A model generated the notes under the pieces. The model saw only the letters and a list, made by a program, of their open reading frames with translations. It did not search any database and had not been told where the DNA came from. This document shows, in pieces, positions 47,000-61,519 of a DNA stretch of 64,000 nt. Source of the DNA: Notamacropus eugenii (lineage: Eukaryota; Chordata; Mammalia; Diprotodontia; Macropodidae). Every line of letters starts with the position of its first letter. Within the stretch, counting starts at the first letter, position 1. Made by a program: the position numbers and the translations under genes. The DNA lies in contig NC_092879.1 of the NCBI RefSeq assembly GCF_028372415.1, positions 97,965,067-98,029,066 of the forward strand, given 5' to 3'.

Positions 47000-47400
47000 A
47001 AGTGTCACCTCCCACTCCCAACAAACTCGCCACCAGGCTCACGTCCAAAGTGCATTCAGAGCCCTTCATCCCCCGCTCCCCCTACCTTCCACTCTTCTTA
47101 TACCTTCCACATACCTCGGATCTTCCAGCCCAACTCTCCACCTCCAGTCACCCTGCTGCCCTGCCCCGCCCCAGACGCTCGAAAATGCTCCACTGCACCT
47201 CTTACGTTGAGGCCTTTTCCAATGACCCCCTTCTCACACCCTCAGCCCAGAATAACTGTAAACATTTTCTATTTCCTTATCTATGTATCAAATGTAGGTC
47301 CCTTGCAGTTAGGAACTCTTTGGGCCTTTGTATATTTTGAATCCTGCAATGACTCGAACATAACACTTGACATGTTCATAAATGCCTGTTGATTGATTGC
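47000..47400 (+). repeat. L2-like LINE 3' end (probable)
   Basis: Pyrimidine-rich text ending TTGACATGTTCATAAATGCC TGTTGATTGA, in the pattern of the L2 terminus. Lies in gene C intron. Confidence 0.45.
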
Positions 47401-48265
47401 TGTACTTCCACCGTGACTCAATTTATGGAGGAGGAAACAAGCCCAGAGTTTCATGGCAAGCCAGGGCCACAGGTAAAATTTGAACCCAGCTCCCCTATAT
47501 CAGCTTAGGGTAGTGGAAAGAGTGTAGGATTAGAAGTGCTAGGACCTGAGTATAAATTGGACATTACCCAGTTGTGCCTCAGTTGGTTGGTAAAATGAGG
47601 GAGTTGGACTAGATGGCCTCAACTCAGTTCTAGCTTTAAATCCATGAATCTTGGAAGGAAATGGGATCTTAGAGAGTTATTTACTGTCCAGTCAAGTCCA
47701 ACCCTTTCCCTTTATAGAGGAAGACACCTTGCACCCAACTCTCTGACCTGGTAAATGGTAGAAGTGGAAGGAATGTCAGAGACCATGCAGCCCCATTCTA
47801 CTCATTTTAGACAGCAGGGTAAACAGAGCAGAACTTTAGGAGAATATTAGGAGTAGAACTTGCATTTGGGTCTTGGGGAGTGAGTGACACAGGCTTCACC
47901 TGGGGCCGGAAGGAGTGCAGAGACCACAAAGTAAGTAAGGCAGTCCCGAGTCATTGGCACTGCTCAAATCCACTGAAGCTGAAGAAAAATGGATTTGTCC
48001 AGTACCAACTGATTCCATCCAAACCTCTCATTGCACAAAGGAGGAAACAGGCCCAGAGAAATGAGTCACCAGGACATTGATCCAGTACTACTCATGTTAG
48101 AACCGGAAAATAGGCCTTGCTCAAAATTACATAGCATGTGTGTCCATCCCCCTTGTTTTACAAATGGAAAAACTAAGGCCCTTAGCCTTTACAATTCAGA
48201 GTCCAACTTAGTTATTTTTCCATTATCTTTAGGAACAAGACTTATTAAAATGACATTTTAACTTT
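47400..48265. repeat. MIR fragments in gene C intron
   Basis: Antisense MIR-like pieces near 47420-47490, 47690-47870 and 48000-48180, a sense piece near 47500-47650. No exon recognised. Confidence 0.45.
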
Positions 48266-48269
48266 ACAG

Positions 48270-48515
48270 CTAAGTGGTACAGCGCACAGAATGCCTGGCC
48301 GGGAGCCAGGAAGACCTGAGTTCAAAGGCAGCCTCAGCCACTTACTAGCTGTGTGACCCTGGGCAAGTCACTTCACCCTGTTTTCCCCAGTTTCCTCATT
48401 TGTAAAATGAGCTAGAGAAGGAAATGGCAAACCCTTCCAGTCTCTTTGCCAAGAAAAGCCCAAATGGGGCCACAAAGAGTCAGACACAACTGAAAATCAA
48501 CTTAACAGAAGCCTA
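48270..48515 (+). repeat. tRNA-derived SINE, WSINE-like
   Basis: GCTAAGTGGTACAGCGCACA head, GAGTTCAAAGGCAGC box B variant, GAAATGGCAAACCCTTCCAG and CCAAATGGGGCCACAAAGAG module. Confidence 0.85.
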
Positions 48516-48519
48516 CAGA

Positions 48520-50190
48520 ACCAACCTTCCCAGTCAAATATTGAATTTTTTTCAGTGCCTGCCTCCCTTGATGCCCCTTCTACAAAGGTTCACCTTTGTC
48601 TGTTCACCGCTCTAACTGTGTATTTACTTCCAGGATCCATTATTCCACCAGTGATCACAAACCTGTAACTTAGTTAATGATTTCACATGTTAGCTTTCTG
48701 GTGCTGAATCTTCCCATTCTTAGCTAGGCTGGTTCTCCACTGACATGTCATGATTGGGTCTCTACTTGATGTTAGGTCTCTCCAGAGATCATGGTCCCTG
48801 GCCAGAGCCTTTGAAATTTCAGGGTCACCTGTACCCTATAGTGAAGCAGCATTCAGCTTTGATTTGTATTGTAGTTAGTGTAGATGGTGCTGTTCGGCTT
48901 CACCTAGAGTCACTGGAGAATCAGCAAGGATGTAGGGGGAATGACAGAAGGATGTGCAGACCTGGGTCTGTAGCCAGTCTAATCCCAGCTGTGTGTGAAA
49001 GACCATGAAGAAATACTCTGGATTCCAGCGTTCCTATCTGTCAAATGGGGATAAGACCTTCACCACCTACCTCAGTCGTTGCTAAGTTCTGGGCTCCAAA
49101 GGAAACAAAAATAGTTCCTGCCTCAAGGAGCACCCGCACACCTACAGACAGAACGAATGAGAGGTAATGGCACAGAAAAGGCGCTACAAATCCCTGTCTG
49201 CTGGGGGGACAGGGAAGGCTTTCTGCACAAGGCTGGGATTTCAGAGATGAATCTGCCTGTGCTCTAGCACTGGCAGATGTTACTTTCCACAAGGCCCCAA
49301 CTCAGGAAGGGATTTTTCCAAGGCTACACAGCAAGTGGATGCCAGTGTCAGAAACAGGCCTTGTGACCCCTGGCCCAGGGCTGTTTCCCTTTGGGCTTTG
49401 CTGTGGCTGCTCAGTTGGTTCCTTGAGCCAAAGTTCCCCAAAGGGTCCTGCTTTTTCCTTTTGCAGTGAACTTGTTTCTAGGCCATGTTCATTGGAAGTA
49501 CCCCAAGCAGCCCTAGCATGGAAAGATGGTGTGTGAGATGCAAGAGTTTGAGGAGTGGCTCAAAGTACCCACTTTCTGTAAAACTGATGAGTTCCCATGA
49601 GGACCTTTGGATACTCAGGGGCAATGCCATGGGTTCTAATCCTAGTTTTGCCATTAACTTACTGTGAGATCTTTGGGAAGTCTCTTTCATTTGGTCTCAG
49701 ATTCCCTTCCAGCTCAAGTGTTCTGTGATTCCAATAAAGACCAATCATTCTCTAGGACCTGAGCCACTCTCTGTAAATGCCTGAGGTTTTCGGGGTGGAG
49801 CAGAGGAAAGGACACTGAGTTTGAGGGGAGAGTGGCCAGAAAATCCAGGTTCTGGTCCATATTATGGAGTCTAACTCAGCAGTCTGCCCTTGGCCTTCTG
49901 TTCACAGCTTCCTTCTCTATAAAGTGAAGCGGTTAGAGCCAATTGCTGAGCCCCTACTATGTGCAAAAATCTGCATTTGACAGTGGGAATACAGAGATGA
50001 AAAAATAAAAAGTAGAGCCCCTGCCTGCAGTTTCCATTTCCCAATAAGCATGATGGCAGGCAGAATATGGTGGGTACAAAGGACACATCCAAACAGAGCT
50101 TGCTTCTAGACCATCTCCAAGATTCCTCCTAGGCCCCCAGCCAGCCACCTTATTTCTGTCTAACAGCCTAGAAGGGTTAGGCACACATAG
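48520..50190. other. Gene C intron, mostly unassigned
   Basis: Reversed L2 pieces near 49080-49340 and 49935-50090 (CCCTACTATGTGCAAAAATC). No KRAB-like exon was found although acceptor-like CAGs were examined (for example 48632, 48817). Confidence 0.45.
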
Positions 50191-50192
50191 TC

Positions 50193-50193
<1 letters not shown>

Positions 50194-50250
<57 letters not shown>
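50194..50250 (+). repeat. (CTG)19 triplet repeat
   Basis: Nineteen uninterrupted CTG units (CAG on the minus strand) in the gene C intron. Read on the minus strand it gives a poly-Gln frame that belongs to no gene. Confidence 0.97.
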
Positions 50251-50253
<3 letters not shown>

Positions 50254-51486
50254 AGGAGTTCGGAACTGCAGAGGGCTACAGGCTGCCACTGATCGGTTGC
50301 TCTTGTTGAGGCCACCTCACTAAACCTGGCCCCAGTATGTGACAAGGGTGTGGGGGGAGGCAGGAGGAGCCAGGCTGCCTAAGGAAAGTTCAGGTTAAAT
50401 GCTCCCGAACCAATCTGCATGGGGGGAAGGCCTAAGACTGGCCACTTCATTTCAGGCCTGGGCAATGTAGGAAGAGCTAGTCTCAAAAGAAGTAATTAAC
50501 ACAGGAGAAAGGCACTTCACCCTGTGGGCCGCATGGACCTCCAAGCAGTGTTACTCACCTGGAATGTCAACACCCTTTGCTTGTTGGAGACTCTACAGCA
50601 GCTAATGTGCACATGTTGTTGTTCCCCCCCTCCCCAGTTGTAGAGCCCAGCTGATCTTACAGTTCCTTGCGCCTCCCTTAGCACCACTTCTTTCCCCTGT
50701 TCCTGTCCTTGCCCCTAAGCAAAACACAGGCCAAGTAGGGATGGTGGCCATGACAGGCCAGTTCTTTCTGAGATTCCTTTGTTTTCTCTTAAGGGTGCTT
50801 TCTGTTCCCTCCAAAGCATTCTCTTCCTGTGCCTTTGGATTTCTTTTGCCCAGTTTTGCTCATCATTCTGGGTCTTCTATAATGATATTGTCATTGGAGC
50901 AACAAAAACCTATTGTTTTAGGAATTGGTGTTATTCAAGGATGGAACCATATATCTCATGCCTTAATCAGAGTCCGCTACATTCTTCCCTGAGCAGTATG
51001 GATCCACAGGGGCCACTGAGTAAGAGATCCTCCAGTGAGGGTCAGAGGAAGAAGGGAGCTGTAGGAGTGATTGGCAGTTCCTTGCTGAGGAGTTCTTCAG
51101 GTGGCTATAAGATAAGAATAGAGGCCAGCTTTCTTCCCAGGACATCTATCAAGGATGAGACCAAGAACCTAGCAAGACTTGTCAAACCTGATATCTGCTA
51201 CCCATTGCTGGTAATTTTCCTGGGCACAAAAGATGGTGCCATAAGGAATTTAGAAAACATTGCTAAGGATTATGAAATCTTGGGCAAGAAACTGAAGACT
51301 CTAGGGATGCAGGTGATATTTTTATTTTTTTAATCACTACTGCTGATTGAAGGTAGTAAGTTCTTCAGAAGTGTAAGGCAGATTTGAGAACTGAACAGAA
51401 TTTGCATTTCTCAACCACAGCTGAAAATATGTGAATGATGAGCTGTTGGCTAATGCTCAGAATGAGCTGGCAAATAGACTTGCTTT

Positions 51487-51640
51487 TTGTCCTTCGTTCT
51501 TGAAGAGGACTGATGGCAAAGGGTGATGTCTTGACCTGTAAATCAGTCTGATTTAAGGGATTAATGCACAGGGTCATCAGCCTCATTGTCTCTTCCAGAA
51601 TCATCAAAGTCCAGTGGAAAGACATAAGTCAAGAGGACTA
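51487..51640 (-). repeat. MAR1-like SINE, 3' part, inverted
   Basis: TTGTCCTTCGTTCTTGAAGA, CAGCCTCATTGTCTCTTCCA, GTCCAGTGGAAAGACATAAG are the complement of the SINE 3' module seen at 8628-8943. Confidence 0.7.
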
Positions 51641-52802
51641 AGACAACAGAAAAGAGCTGTGGGTCTGTTTTTGTAGTTATCTTGGGAGGAAGAGGAGGAT
51701 GAAAGAAGGGATAGGAAGAACCAGCACATAGGATTGCTGATCCATAGGCAAATAATCTTTGCAAGATCTTGGAGAACATGGAAGATTCCTTCTGGAAAGT
51801 GGCAAATCTGTTATTTTTCCAAAGAGGAGAAAATTGAATCTTCAAACTGTAGCCCAATTGCCTTCACATTGATTCCTGGAAAAATTCTAAATTCTAAAAC
51901 AGATAAAAGGGATTATAAGTGATCATCTCAGAAAGGAATTGGCAAAACAAAGAGCCAATGTGACTTCAGAGTTTTTTTTCACTTTTACACAGAAATATTT
52001 ACTGCAAAAGGTACAATTACAAGGAACTTCCTCCCCCAACCCCAGAGATGGAGGCCAGGATCCTCCTCTCTCTCTGGGGAGGGGAGACTAACTTCAAAAA
52101 TGGGCACAGCGTCAGTCCCAAATGCCAAACCCCCTTCAGGCTTCTCTGGGCTCCTTGCAAGGTTGGTCAGCTACAATATCCCACCTGGGATCCTGGCTCC
52201 AAGGTCACCATAGCTTGGACTCCTTTCTGATGGGGATCATCACCTGCACTTGAAACTGAGAAAGACAAAGGAAACCAAACCAGAACCCCTCCCTGGGCCC
52301 ATTTCTTAGAGTTGGGGTAAAATGGAGAGGGAAGGAAGGCATTTCCCCTTCCTGGCACCCTGTGGGTGAGCTGTGATCTTCACCCTCCAGACACAGCAGA
52401 AAAGAACACCACTAGCATGTCTTCATGAAGAATGGATCATAGTAGCCGAGTCTCATCTTTTCACAAGATTGCTGGACTGACCAGGGGAACTTACTTTGAT
52501 TTTAGCAGAGCACTTGGCAAAGCCTCTCATGTTATTTCTGTAGACAAAATGGAGAAATGTGGGCTACAAGATAGTACAGTCAGGGTCAGTGTTCACTTGG
52601 AGGAAATTGTCTAGCGAGAGCACACACAAGGCACTGTGCTGCTTAACATTTTTATCATTGACTTGAATTAAGCATAGTCTGCGTGTTTGTCAAATTTGTG
52701 TATGAAACAAAACTAGGAGAAATAACAAACACTGTGGAAGAAAAAGGCTGGATCCAAAAAGATTTTAATGGGCTGGAGGTTTGGGCTGAGCAATAAGATG
52801 AA

Positions 52803-53030
52803 TTTTTTTTTTTGTGGTTTGAACCTGTGATTATATTGGTATAGAAAACTCCTGATGAGAAGAAAATTTCCTCTTCAGTGCAGGTTGGCACCTTCTGTGC
52901 AGCAGAGTCTCAGAGCACTGAGAGTCATTGATTTGCTCCCACAGCCGGGAGGTATCCAAGAGTAGACTTGGCCCTCAGTCATCCTGACTTGGAGGCCAGC
53001 CTGCTATCTCCAAGGCCTCTCTGAGATGAA
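52803..53030 (+). repeat. Dispersed repeat, family not named (copy 2)
   Basis: Begins at a T11 run, then GAACCTGTGATTATATTGGT ATAGAAAACTCC, TTTCCTCTTCAGTGCAGGTT, CAGAGCACTGAGAG; shares this layout with 59823-60015 and 21075-21235. It splits the L3 LINE exactly. Confidence 0.6.
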
Positions 53031-53095
53031 ATTCAGTAGGGATAAATGGAGATTCTTACACTGGGCTTCAGAAAAATTGCCTCAACAAGTACCAG

Positions 53096-53217
<122 letters not shown>

Positions 53218-53779
53218 GTGTGTAGCAAGCAGTTCTTCTGAAAAACATCTGGAAGTTTTAGTGAACACAACATGAGAGTGACTGCAGAAATTTTGGGCTG
53301 CCTTAAGAGGAGTATTCTGCAGGGCTGGGGAGGAGAGGAAGGACTTTGATAAGCTCAAGAGTATCCAGAGGACCACTGTCAGGTTGGGGAAATGTTTCCA
53401 AATCATGGCCTATGGGGACTGGGAAGTAGATAGTTGGGGGCAGGGAGATATCATAGTTGTCTTCAGATATTTGAAGGGAGGATTTTTCTCCTTGCCCCAG
53501 AGGGTGGAACCCCCACCCAGTGGGGGTGGGGGTTAGGGGAAAGAAGCTTCGAAGCAGATGTCTGGCAAACTTCCTAAGAGTGAATACTTGCCACAGATGA
53601 AGGGACAGCCTCTGGAAGTAGATCTCCAGAAAAATCTTCTGTGACCACTTTTTGTAGAGGGAAATTTGGTTCAAATTTGAAAATGGGTGGGCGTAAGTGA
53701 ATGCCTGAAGTGCCTTCCAAATTCATGATACAATCAGTGATTCTGGGAGAATTATGGAAATGTGGTCTCGTTGGAGGAC

Positions 53780-56000
53780 ATGTGTTAAGCACCTACCATG
53801 TGTCAGCCACTGTGTTTAGCACTGGGGATACAAAGAAAGGCAAGAGACCAGTCCCTGCCCTCAATGAGCTCACAATCTAATGAGGGAGCCAAGAGGTACA
53901 AACAAGATAAAAACAGGATATATGGGAGGTAAGCTTAGAGAGATTGGGAAAGCTGGGGGGTGCTATAGTGCACAAAGCACTGGGCTTGGAATCAGGAAGA
54001 CTCATCTTCCTGAGTTCAAATCTGTCCTCAGATACTTCCTAGATGTGTGACCCTGGGCGAGTCACTTGCCCCTGTTTGCCTCAGTTTCTTCATCTGTCAA
54101 ATGAGCAGGAGAAGGAAATGGCAAACCATTGCAGCATCTCTGCCAAGAAAACCTCAAATGGGGTCAGGAAGAGTCTGACATGACTGAACAACAACAGTCT
54201 TTGAGGGTAAGCACTAGCATTGACAGGGGATTAGGAAAGGTTTCTTGCAGAAGATGGGATTTTGAGCTAGGACTTGAAGAAAGTCAGGGAAAGAGGAGAC
54301 AAAGATAAGGAGGGATCGCATTCCAAGCATGGGGAGCGGCTAGGAAAAATGTCAAGTTAGAAAATGGAGGGTCTTGTTTGAGGACCAACCAGGAGGCCAG
54401 TGTCCCTGAATGGAAGATGTGTGGAAGAGTAAGGCAGAGGAAGACTGGACAGGTAGAAGGGGCAGGGCCTGAAGGGCTTTAAAAACCAATAAGAAGACTT
54501 GCTATTTGATTCCAGAAGTACTAGGGAGCCATTGGAGTTTCTTGAGGGAGTGTGTGCCATAGACCTGCACTTTGGGAAGAACACTTTAGTGACTGGAGGT
54601 GGACTGGACTCGGGAGCCCCTGGAGGCAGTCAGATTCCCCCAGCAGCCATGGCAGTGGTGCAGGCATGAGGTGATGAGGGCCTGTACAAGGGTGGGGGCA
54701 GGGGCAGAGGAGGGAAGATGCTATAGAGGGGAAGTCAGCAGACCTCGGCAGTGGAGGGGAGGGGAGGGGTGAGAGGGGAGGGGCCAAAGTGAGGAGTCCA
54801 GCATACCCCCTAGGCTGAAGGATGGGGAGGATAGTGGTGCCCTCTACAGGAAAAGGAATATTAGGAAAAGGGAAGGGCTTGGGGAAAAGATAGTGACTTC
54901 TGTTTTGGACATATTGATATGGAAAATTAATAAATGTGAATATACACAGAGGAGTTCGAGAGGAAGGGCACCAGCATGAGAAGGACAGGCTTTGTGTAGA
55001 AGCTGGTGCTCGAGCTGCCTCTGTGAGGTGGGGGTAAGGAGCGTGTGCATTTCAGGCATCTGAAATGGAGGTGGGAGATGGAGAGTCAGATGTGTATGAG
55101 GGACAAACAGGAGGCCAGTTTGGAGGCTCTCAGGTACATGAGTGAGTACTTTCTAAAGAGACTGGAAGGAGAGTTTGTGTAGGGCTGAAAAAGCTAAACA
55201 GAGGTGTTTTTATTTTATCCTAGAGGCAATGGGAGCCTTGAAAGGTGACTGGAGGCGGGGTGGGGGTGGGGGTGTCACATGGACGCAGCTCTTAAGGAAA
55301 ATCACTCTGGAAGCAGCTGTGTGGGGGATGGACAAGAGTGGGGAGAAACTGTAGGCAGGGAGGCTACTCCAGAATCTGCTGTAATAGTGGAGGTGAAAGG
55401 CAGCAAGGGCCTGAACTAGGGCAGGGGAGCTGAGGGAGTGAACTGAAGGTCAGACAAAGGAGACTTTGGAATTTTTCTTCCATATGAGTACACCCTCCAC
55501 TGAAGCAGGTCTCAACCCTTCTACAACTTGATAGGAGGTCCCAAGAGGGTCTGTGGCCCAAGAACTCAACATTCACTCAACCAACAAGCATTTGTTAAGT
55601 GCCTGCTGTGTGCCAGGCACTGTTCTGGGTGCTGGGGGCATGAAGGCAAATTAAAACTATCCCTGCCCTCAAGGAGCATACTTTTTAACAGGGGAGATGA
55701 CTTGTACATACACAGCACCCATACAAGGTGACCAAGGGTGGGGTAAAGCACTAGAAGCTGGGGACAGGGGTGGCCTCCTGAAGAAAGAATGTAGGAACAT
55801 GGCTGAGCCCTGAAAGAAGCCAGGAACACTAGGAGGCTGAGGTGAAGAGGAATGGCATACCAAGTGGGGGAGACAGCTAGTGCAAAGCCATGGAGAAGAG
55901 AAATTGAGTGTCAATGTGAGGAACAGCTAGGAGACCAGATATGGGCTTTCACTGAGTAGAACAAAAGAGCAGTAGGAGGGCATGTGGGTCAGTGTCCCTA
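53780..56000 (-). repeat. Three inverted L2 LINE copies in a row
   Basis: Copy 1: 53780-53955 and, after a SINE, 54195-55170 (TGTGTCAGCCACTGTGTTTA, AAGAAAGTCAGGGAAAGAGG, TTCTGTTTTGGACATATTGA; minus frame NMSKTEVTIF is the L2 RT end). Copy 2: about 55170-55450. Copy 3: 55560-56000 (AAGTGCCTGCTGTGTGCCAG). No functional frame. Confidence 0.75.
53958..54195 (+). repeat. tRNA-derived SINE, WSINE-like
   Basis: CTATAGTGCACAAAGCACTG head, GAGTTCAAATCTG box B, GAAATGGCAAACCATTGCAG, CTCAAATGGGGTCAGGAAGA, AACAACAACA tail. Inserted in L2. Confidence 0.85.
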
Positions 56001-56144
56001 GGAATGGTGGGAGCAGTCAGTCTCACCTTGTCTAGACAGCTCTGTAACTAATGTAAGTTGCTGTAGGGCAAATGTAGCTGATATGCTCATGAAGCATTCA
56101 GAACCCACCTGATGGGTCTCCTTTTGGCCCCAAGATCCAGTGCT

Positions 56145-56960
56145 GGAGGTGTGAGAGACAGCAAAAACTTAAGCTTCCACAGAAGTTATTAGGTGATGAA
56201 GTCATTGAGAATAAGTCAGATAATAAGAAAGCCAGCAGACTGCCAGTGGACTCAACCAATCAGGAGACAGGCAGTGGCCTTCAGAAAGTCACGAAATTTT
56301 TGATAAGACAGTCCAGGCCTGAAACTGGCCTGAACCAGTCAGGAAAATGACCTAGAATGACCTGGAGAAGGCTTTTCTTCACTGCACTTGCTTAATGAAC
56401 CTCATGTATACAAGCAGACACACCCCACATAAAGTTAGCCCTCCATTTTCTGATCATGGGTCCTATGTTAAAGCATGTTTGGGAGGGGGGATCACACCAA
56501 GGGTGGTTACGTAATGGGCATGTAGAGAAGGTGGTGACCTAATGAACAATGGACCAGTCTGTCTCCTGGAGGGAGGATCTGTCTTGAACTAAGGCTATAT
56601 AGCTCATCTCGCTTCGGTGCTCTCTGCTCCTGAAAAGAGGGTGGGGGCCCACTTTGGCCAAAGTGTTCAATTCCTCTGAACTCTGCTGTAATCAGTTTTC
56701 CTTCATACCTTTTTAATGGCAAGGGGGTTTTCTTACAGAAGGGATCTCCTCTGGGACCCACTTTGTCATATTCTCTCAATATAGCTGGGATCCAACTGTG
56801 ACCACAGCCTGTTTACCCCTCCTTTCAGGAGCCTAGAGTCACATGGGGCCGTTCGTGGCCTAATACATAATGAGCCCTCCAAAAAGCTAAGTGTTGTTCT
56901 TTTTAACACTCTTGTGTCCTACTGTTTTGTAGCAAACTTTCCAGGTTCCAAATGGCACCT
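56145..56960 (+). mobile_element. Possible solo LTR of an endogenous retrovirus (fossil)
   Basis: An 800-bp block without LINE or SINE text, with a TATA-like box (CTATATAGC, 56593), a following CTCTCTGCTCC segment and an end near TGTTTTGTAGCA, and a TGGCACC-type phrase just outside. No internal region recognised, so a solitary, worn LTR is the reading. Class not determined; alternative is unique intron DNA. Confidence 0.3.
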
Positions 56961-57109
56961 GACATCCTATTTTGGTGTCAGAAGAAATGTTTTGAAGCTG
57001 TGACCTCTGAGAGAGTGGGAGTGAGGAAGTCCTGAGAGGCCAGGCTGAGGTGAGTATGGGAAAAAGGAGAAGGCTGTACCAGCCCAGCTCTCAGAGTGGG
57101 GCAAATGAG

Positions 57110-57870
57110 TGAATGAACGGGCCAGGCACTGTGCTAAATGCTGAGAGATACAAATGCAAGTGAGACAACCCCTGCCCTCCCAAAGCTTCCCCAACACATC
57201 CAAGAAGCTAGAAGTGAAGAGGAGGGGGCAGACCAAGGGTTCCCAAGGAGACCCTGTTTTGGGGAAGGTTGAGACAGAGCCCAGTGCCCCAGAAGCAGGA
57301 GGAGGAAGAGAGGAAGAAGAAAGAGAGCCTGAGTGTAGGGGGACCATGGTTTGGCCTGCGTAGCTCTGCATGAGACAAGGTGAAAAGTCCCCTGTCAGAG
57401 CTGGAGCTTTATTCAGTAGGCCACAGTAACAGTAACCACCAGGGGGCAGGGCCTGTGTCTTATCTAAACTTTGTGTCTTTCCTTCCTAGCAGACACAGTG
57501 ATCTGCACAGAGCAGGTGCTTAATAAGTGTTTCTTGAATGAATGAATTGGTAATTGGAGGAAATCCCTTTCAATTTAGTCTGTAGGAAGGCAGCCAGCCA
57601 GTTTCACCTCCCAAATCTTGCCTTACTTCATTATTTCTCGGTCATAATAATAATAGAAATAGTTAATACGTATATATGTGTCAAGCACTTTACTGATCAG
57701 CACAACAACCCTGGGAGGTAGGCACTATTCTTCTTTACAGATAAGGGTAACAAGGCAAACAGGGTAAAGTGACTTCCCCAGGGTCTAGCTATTGCACATA
57801 TCTGAGGTCAGATTTCAACTCAGGTCTTCCTGACTGCAGGCCCAGTGCTCTGTGCACTGTGGTGCCCCCT
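57110..57870. repeat. L2 and MIR pieces before gene C terminal exon
   Basis: Reversed L2 tail 57118-57240 (GGCCAGGCACTGTGCTAAAT); plus-strand L2 end 57445-57545 (GGGCAGGGCCTGTGTCTTAT, AGGTGCTTAATAAGTGTTTC); antisense MIR 57650-57870 (CACAACAACCCTGGGAGGTA). Confidence 0.6.
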
Positions 57871-57932
57871 AGTCATCTTCACAGATCTCTCACTTTCTCT
57901 TTCTAGTTTATCATCTATCCCTGTCTTCATGA

Positions 57933-59789
<1,857 letters not shown>

Positions 59790-59822
59790 TCTCATAAACT
59801 TAATGAATAGAGATAACTGAAT

Positions 59823-60015
59823 TTTTGATTTCAGTGATATAGGGAACTCCCAGGTGAGTAATTTCCCTCTACTGAAACAGAATAGCACCTTCTTTGCAAT
59901 TTACTAAATCTTAGAGAGTTGCCTAAAGCACTGAGAGATTAATTGATTTACCCAAGGTCACAGCCACGAAGGACTTAAACCCAGGTCTTCCAGCTCTAGT
60001 CTATACAAATATATA
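59823..60015 (+). repeat. Dispersed repeat, family not named (copy 3)
   Basis: TTTTGATTTCAGTGATATAG GGAACTCCC, CCTCTACTGAAACAGAATAG, AGAGAGTTGCCTAAAGCACT, then a MIR-like end (CAAGGTCACAGCC, CCCAGGTCTTCCAGCTC). Lies in the gene C 3' untranslated region. Confidence 0.6.
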
Positions 60016-60194
60016 TTATGAATTATTCCATCAGACATGTGGCTTTTTACATTTGGAGCCAGGAAGACAAACTAAAATCCTGACTTACCAGCTCTATGGC
60101 CCTTAGCATTTCACTCCTGTCGGCCTCAGTTTCTTCATCTGCAAAATGAGGGTGTTAGATTTGATGGCCTCTAAACCTGGGATCCTATTGGATT

Positions 60195-60340
60195 AGAGTC
60201 CATTCATTAAACAAATATTTGTTAAGCATCTAACCTTTACAGGACAGTTCTAGGCACAAGAGATTCTAAATTAGAATATGGCACTTATATGATTGTAGGG
60301 AGATATGGCATATAACACAGAGAACCATAATACATGATGA
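60195..60340 (-). repeat. L2 LINE tail, inverted
   Basis: AAACAAATATTTGTTAAGCA, GGACAGTTCTAGGCACAAGA. Confidence 0.6.
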
Positions 60341-60660
60341 CCTCAATTTGGAGAGGGTTACCCACTGAGAGGGGTGTGTGTATGTGTGTGCGTACTTGCT
60401 GTACTATAGCAGCTTGTTAAACGTACTAAGGTATGAGAGGGTCATGTATCAGAAGAAGAGGGTGAGGAAAGATGGCATGAGGAATGTTTGTACTATTGAA
60501 GTGCCAATGGGTGGGAGAAGTATGAAGCTCACACAGCCTCCCAGTGTAGAGATGAGTTGGCATCTGAGCCTCTGGAGACCTCGAAAAGCTCTGTGGGTGC
60601 TGGACCAACGTCTTTGTAACCTTTCTGTATGTCTCTTAACTGTATAAGAAAAGGGCACTT

Positions 60661-60666
60661 AATAAA
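60661..60666 (+). terminator. Candidate polyadenylation signal, gene C
   Basis: AATAAA 872 bp after the stop, followed within 30-40 bases by a TG/T-rich stretch (GTGTTGAGTTCC, CTGGTATTCTC). A reasonable 3' end for gene C. Confidence 0.45.
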
Positions 60667-60779
60667 AAGTGTTGAGTTCCCACATTCCTGGTATTCTCTA
60701 GTCTTGTAAACTATATCATGGTTCCTCAGAATCTTCTCCCAGATTAACTATGCTCAGTGACTTGTTTAACACTGTAATT

Positions 60780-60920
60780 CAGTGCAGTGAGTAGAGCACT
60801 GGCTCTGGAGTCAGGAGGACCTGAGTTCAAATGTGGTCTCAGAAACTTGACACTTACTTCCCCTGTGACCCTGGGCAAGTCACTTAACCTGGATCGATTG
60901 TCTTGCCAAAAAACAAACAA
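60780..60920 (+). repeat. SINE, 5' part
   Basis: GTGCAGTGAGTAGAGCACTG, GAGTTCAAATGTGG box B, CTGTGACCCTGGGCAAGTCA CTTAACC, ending in an A-rich AAACAAACAAA tail. Confidence 0.8.
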
Positions 60921-61074
60921 AAACTCAGAAGTCTGTTCTTTGCTTGACCATGGTGTGGAATGGGTGGATGGAGTTCCTCAACTCCTCTCTCTGCAAAGCA
61001 CCATCTTGGAAATGAGAGGCTAATAACAACAGTCACCATTTCTCTGGCACTTCGAGATTTATGCGCAGGCAGCA

Positions 61075-61510
61075 TGGTATACACAGAAAGGGATGGATTC
61101 AGAGAGATCTTATCTCAACCACTTGTTAGCTGTGTGACCTCTGGTAAGACAATTAACCTCTCTCTGAGTCTGTTTCCTCATCTGTTAACTGGGGATAATA
61201 CCTACCTCACAGGGTTAGTTGTAAGGCACAAGTGAGAAAACATCAAATATCTTGCAAGCCTTAAACTAAGGCCTAGACATCATCTCGGAGGTATCTTAAT
61301 TTGTCTAGGAACTTACATTCCTGAGAGATTCAATACGGGAAACAAGTTTAACTAGCAGCATGAAAAAGAAAGAAAGGAGTAGGGTTGGTCATGGCAACAA
61401 ATGCTTAGCGCCTATGGGGTGCCTGCAAATGGAGTCCCCTCAAGGACCTTACACTCTAAGATGGGGATACAAAATGTTTACAAATATATCCGATACCAGG
61501 GAGAATGTGG
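61075..61510. repeat. MIR (plus) then inverted L2 piece
   Basis: 61075-61260: TTGTTAGCTGTGTGACCTCT, GGGGATAATACCTACCTCAC. 61390-61510: CAACAAATGCTTAGCGCCTA, CTCAAGGACCTTACACTC in reversed L2 order. Confidence 0.6.
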
Positions 61511-61519
61511 TGTAGACAA

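Noticed and set aside
46252-47008. Long overlapping frames on both strands in the CpG island (up to 245 codons)
   Set aside because: High GC removes stop codons; no domain, and the exon model shows a donor inside.
49957-50345. Poly-Gln and poly-Ser frames
   Set aside because: Translations of the intronic (CTG)19 repeat without supporting splice sites or flanking domain.
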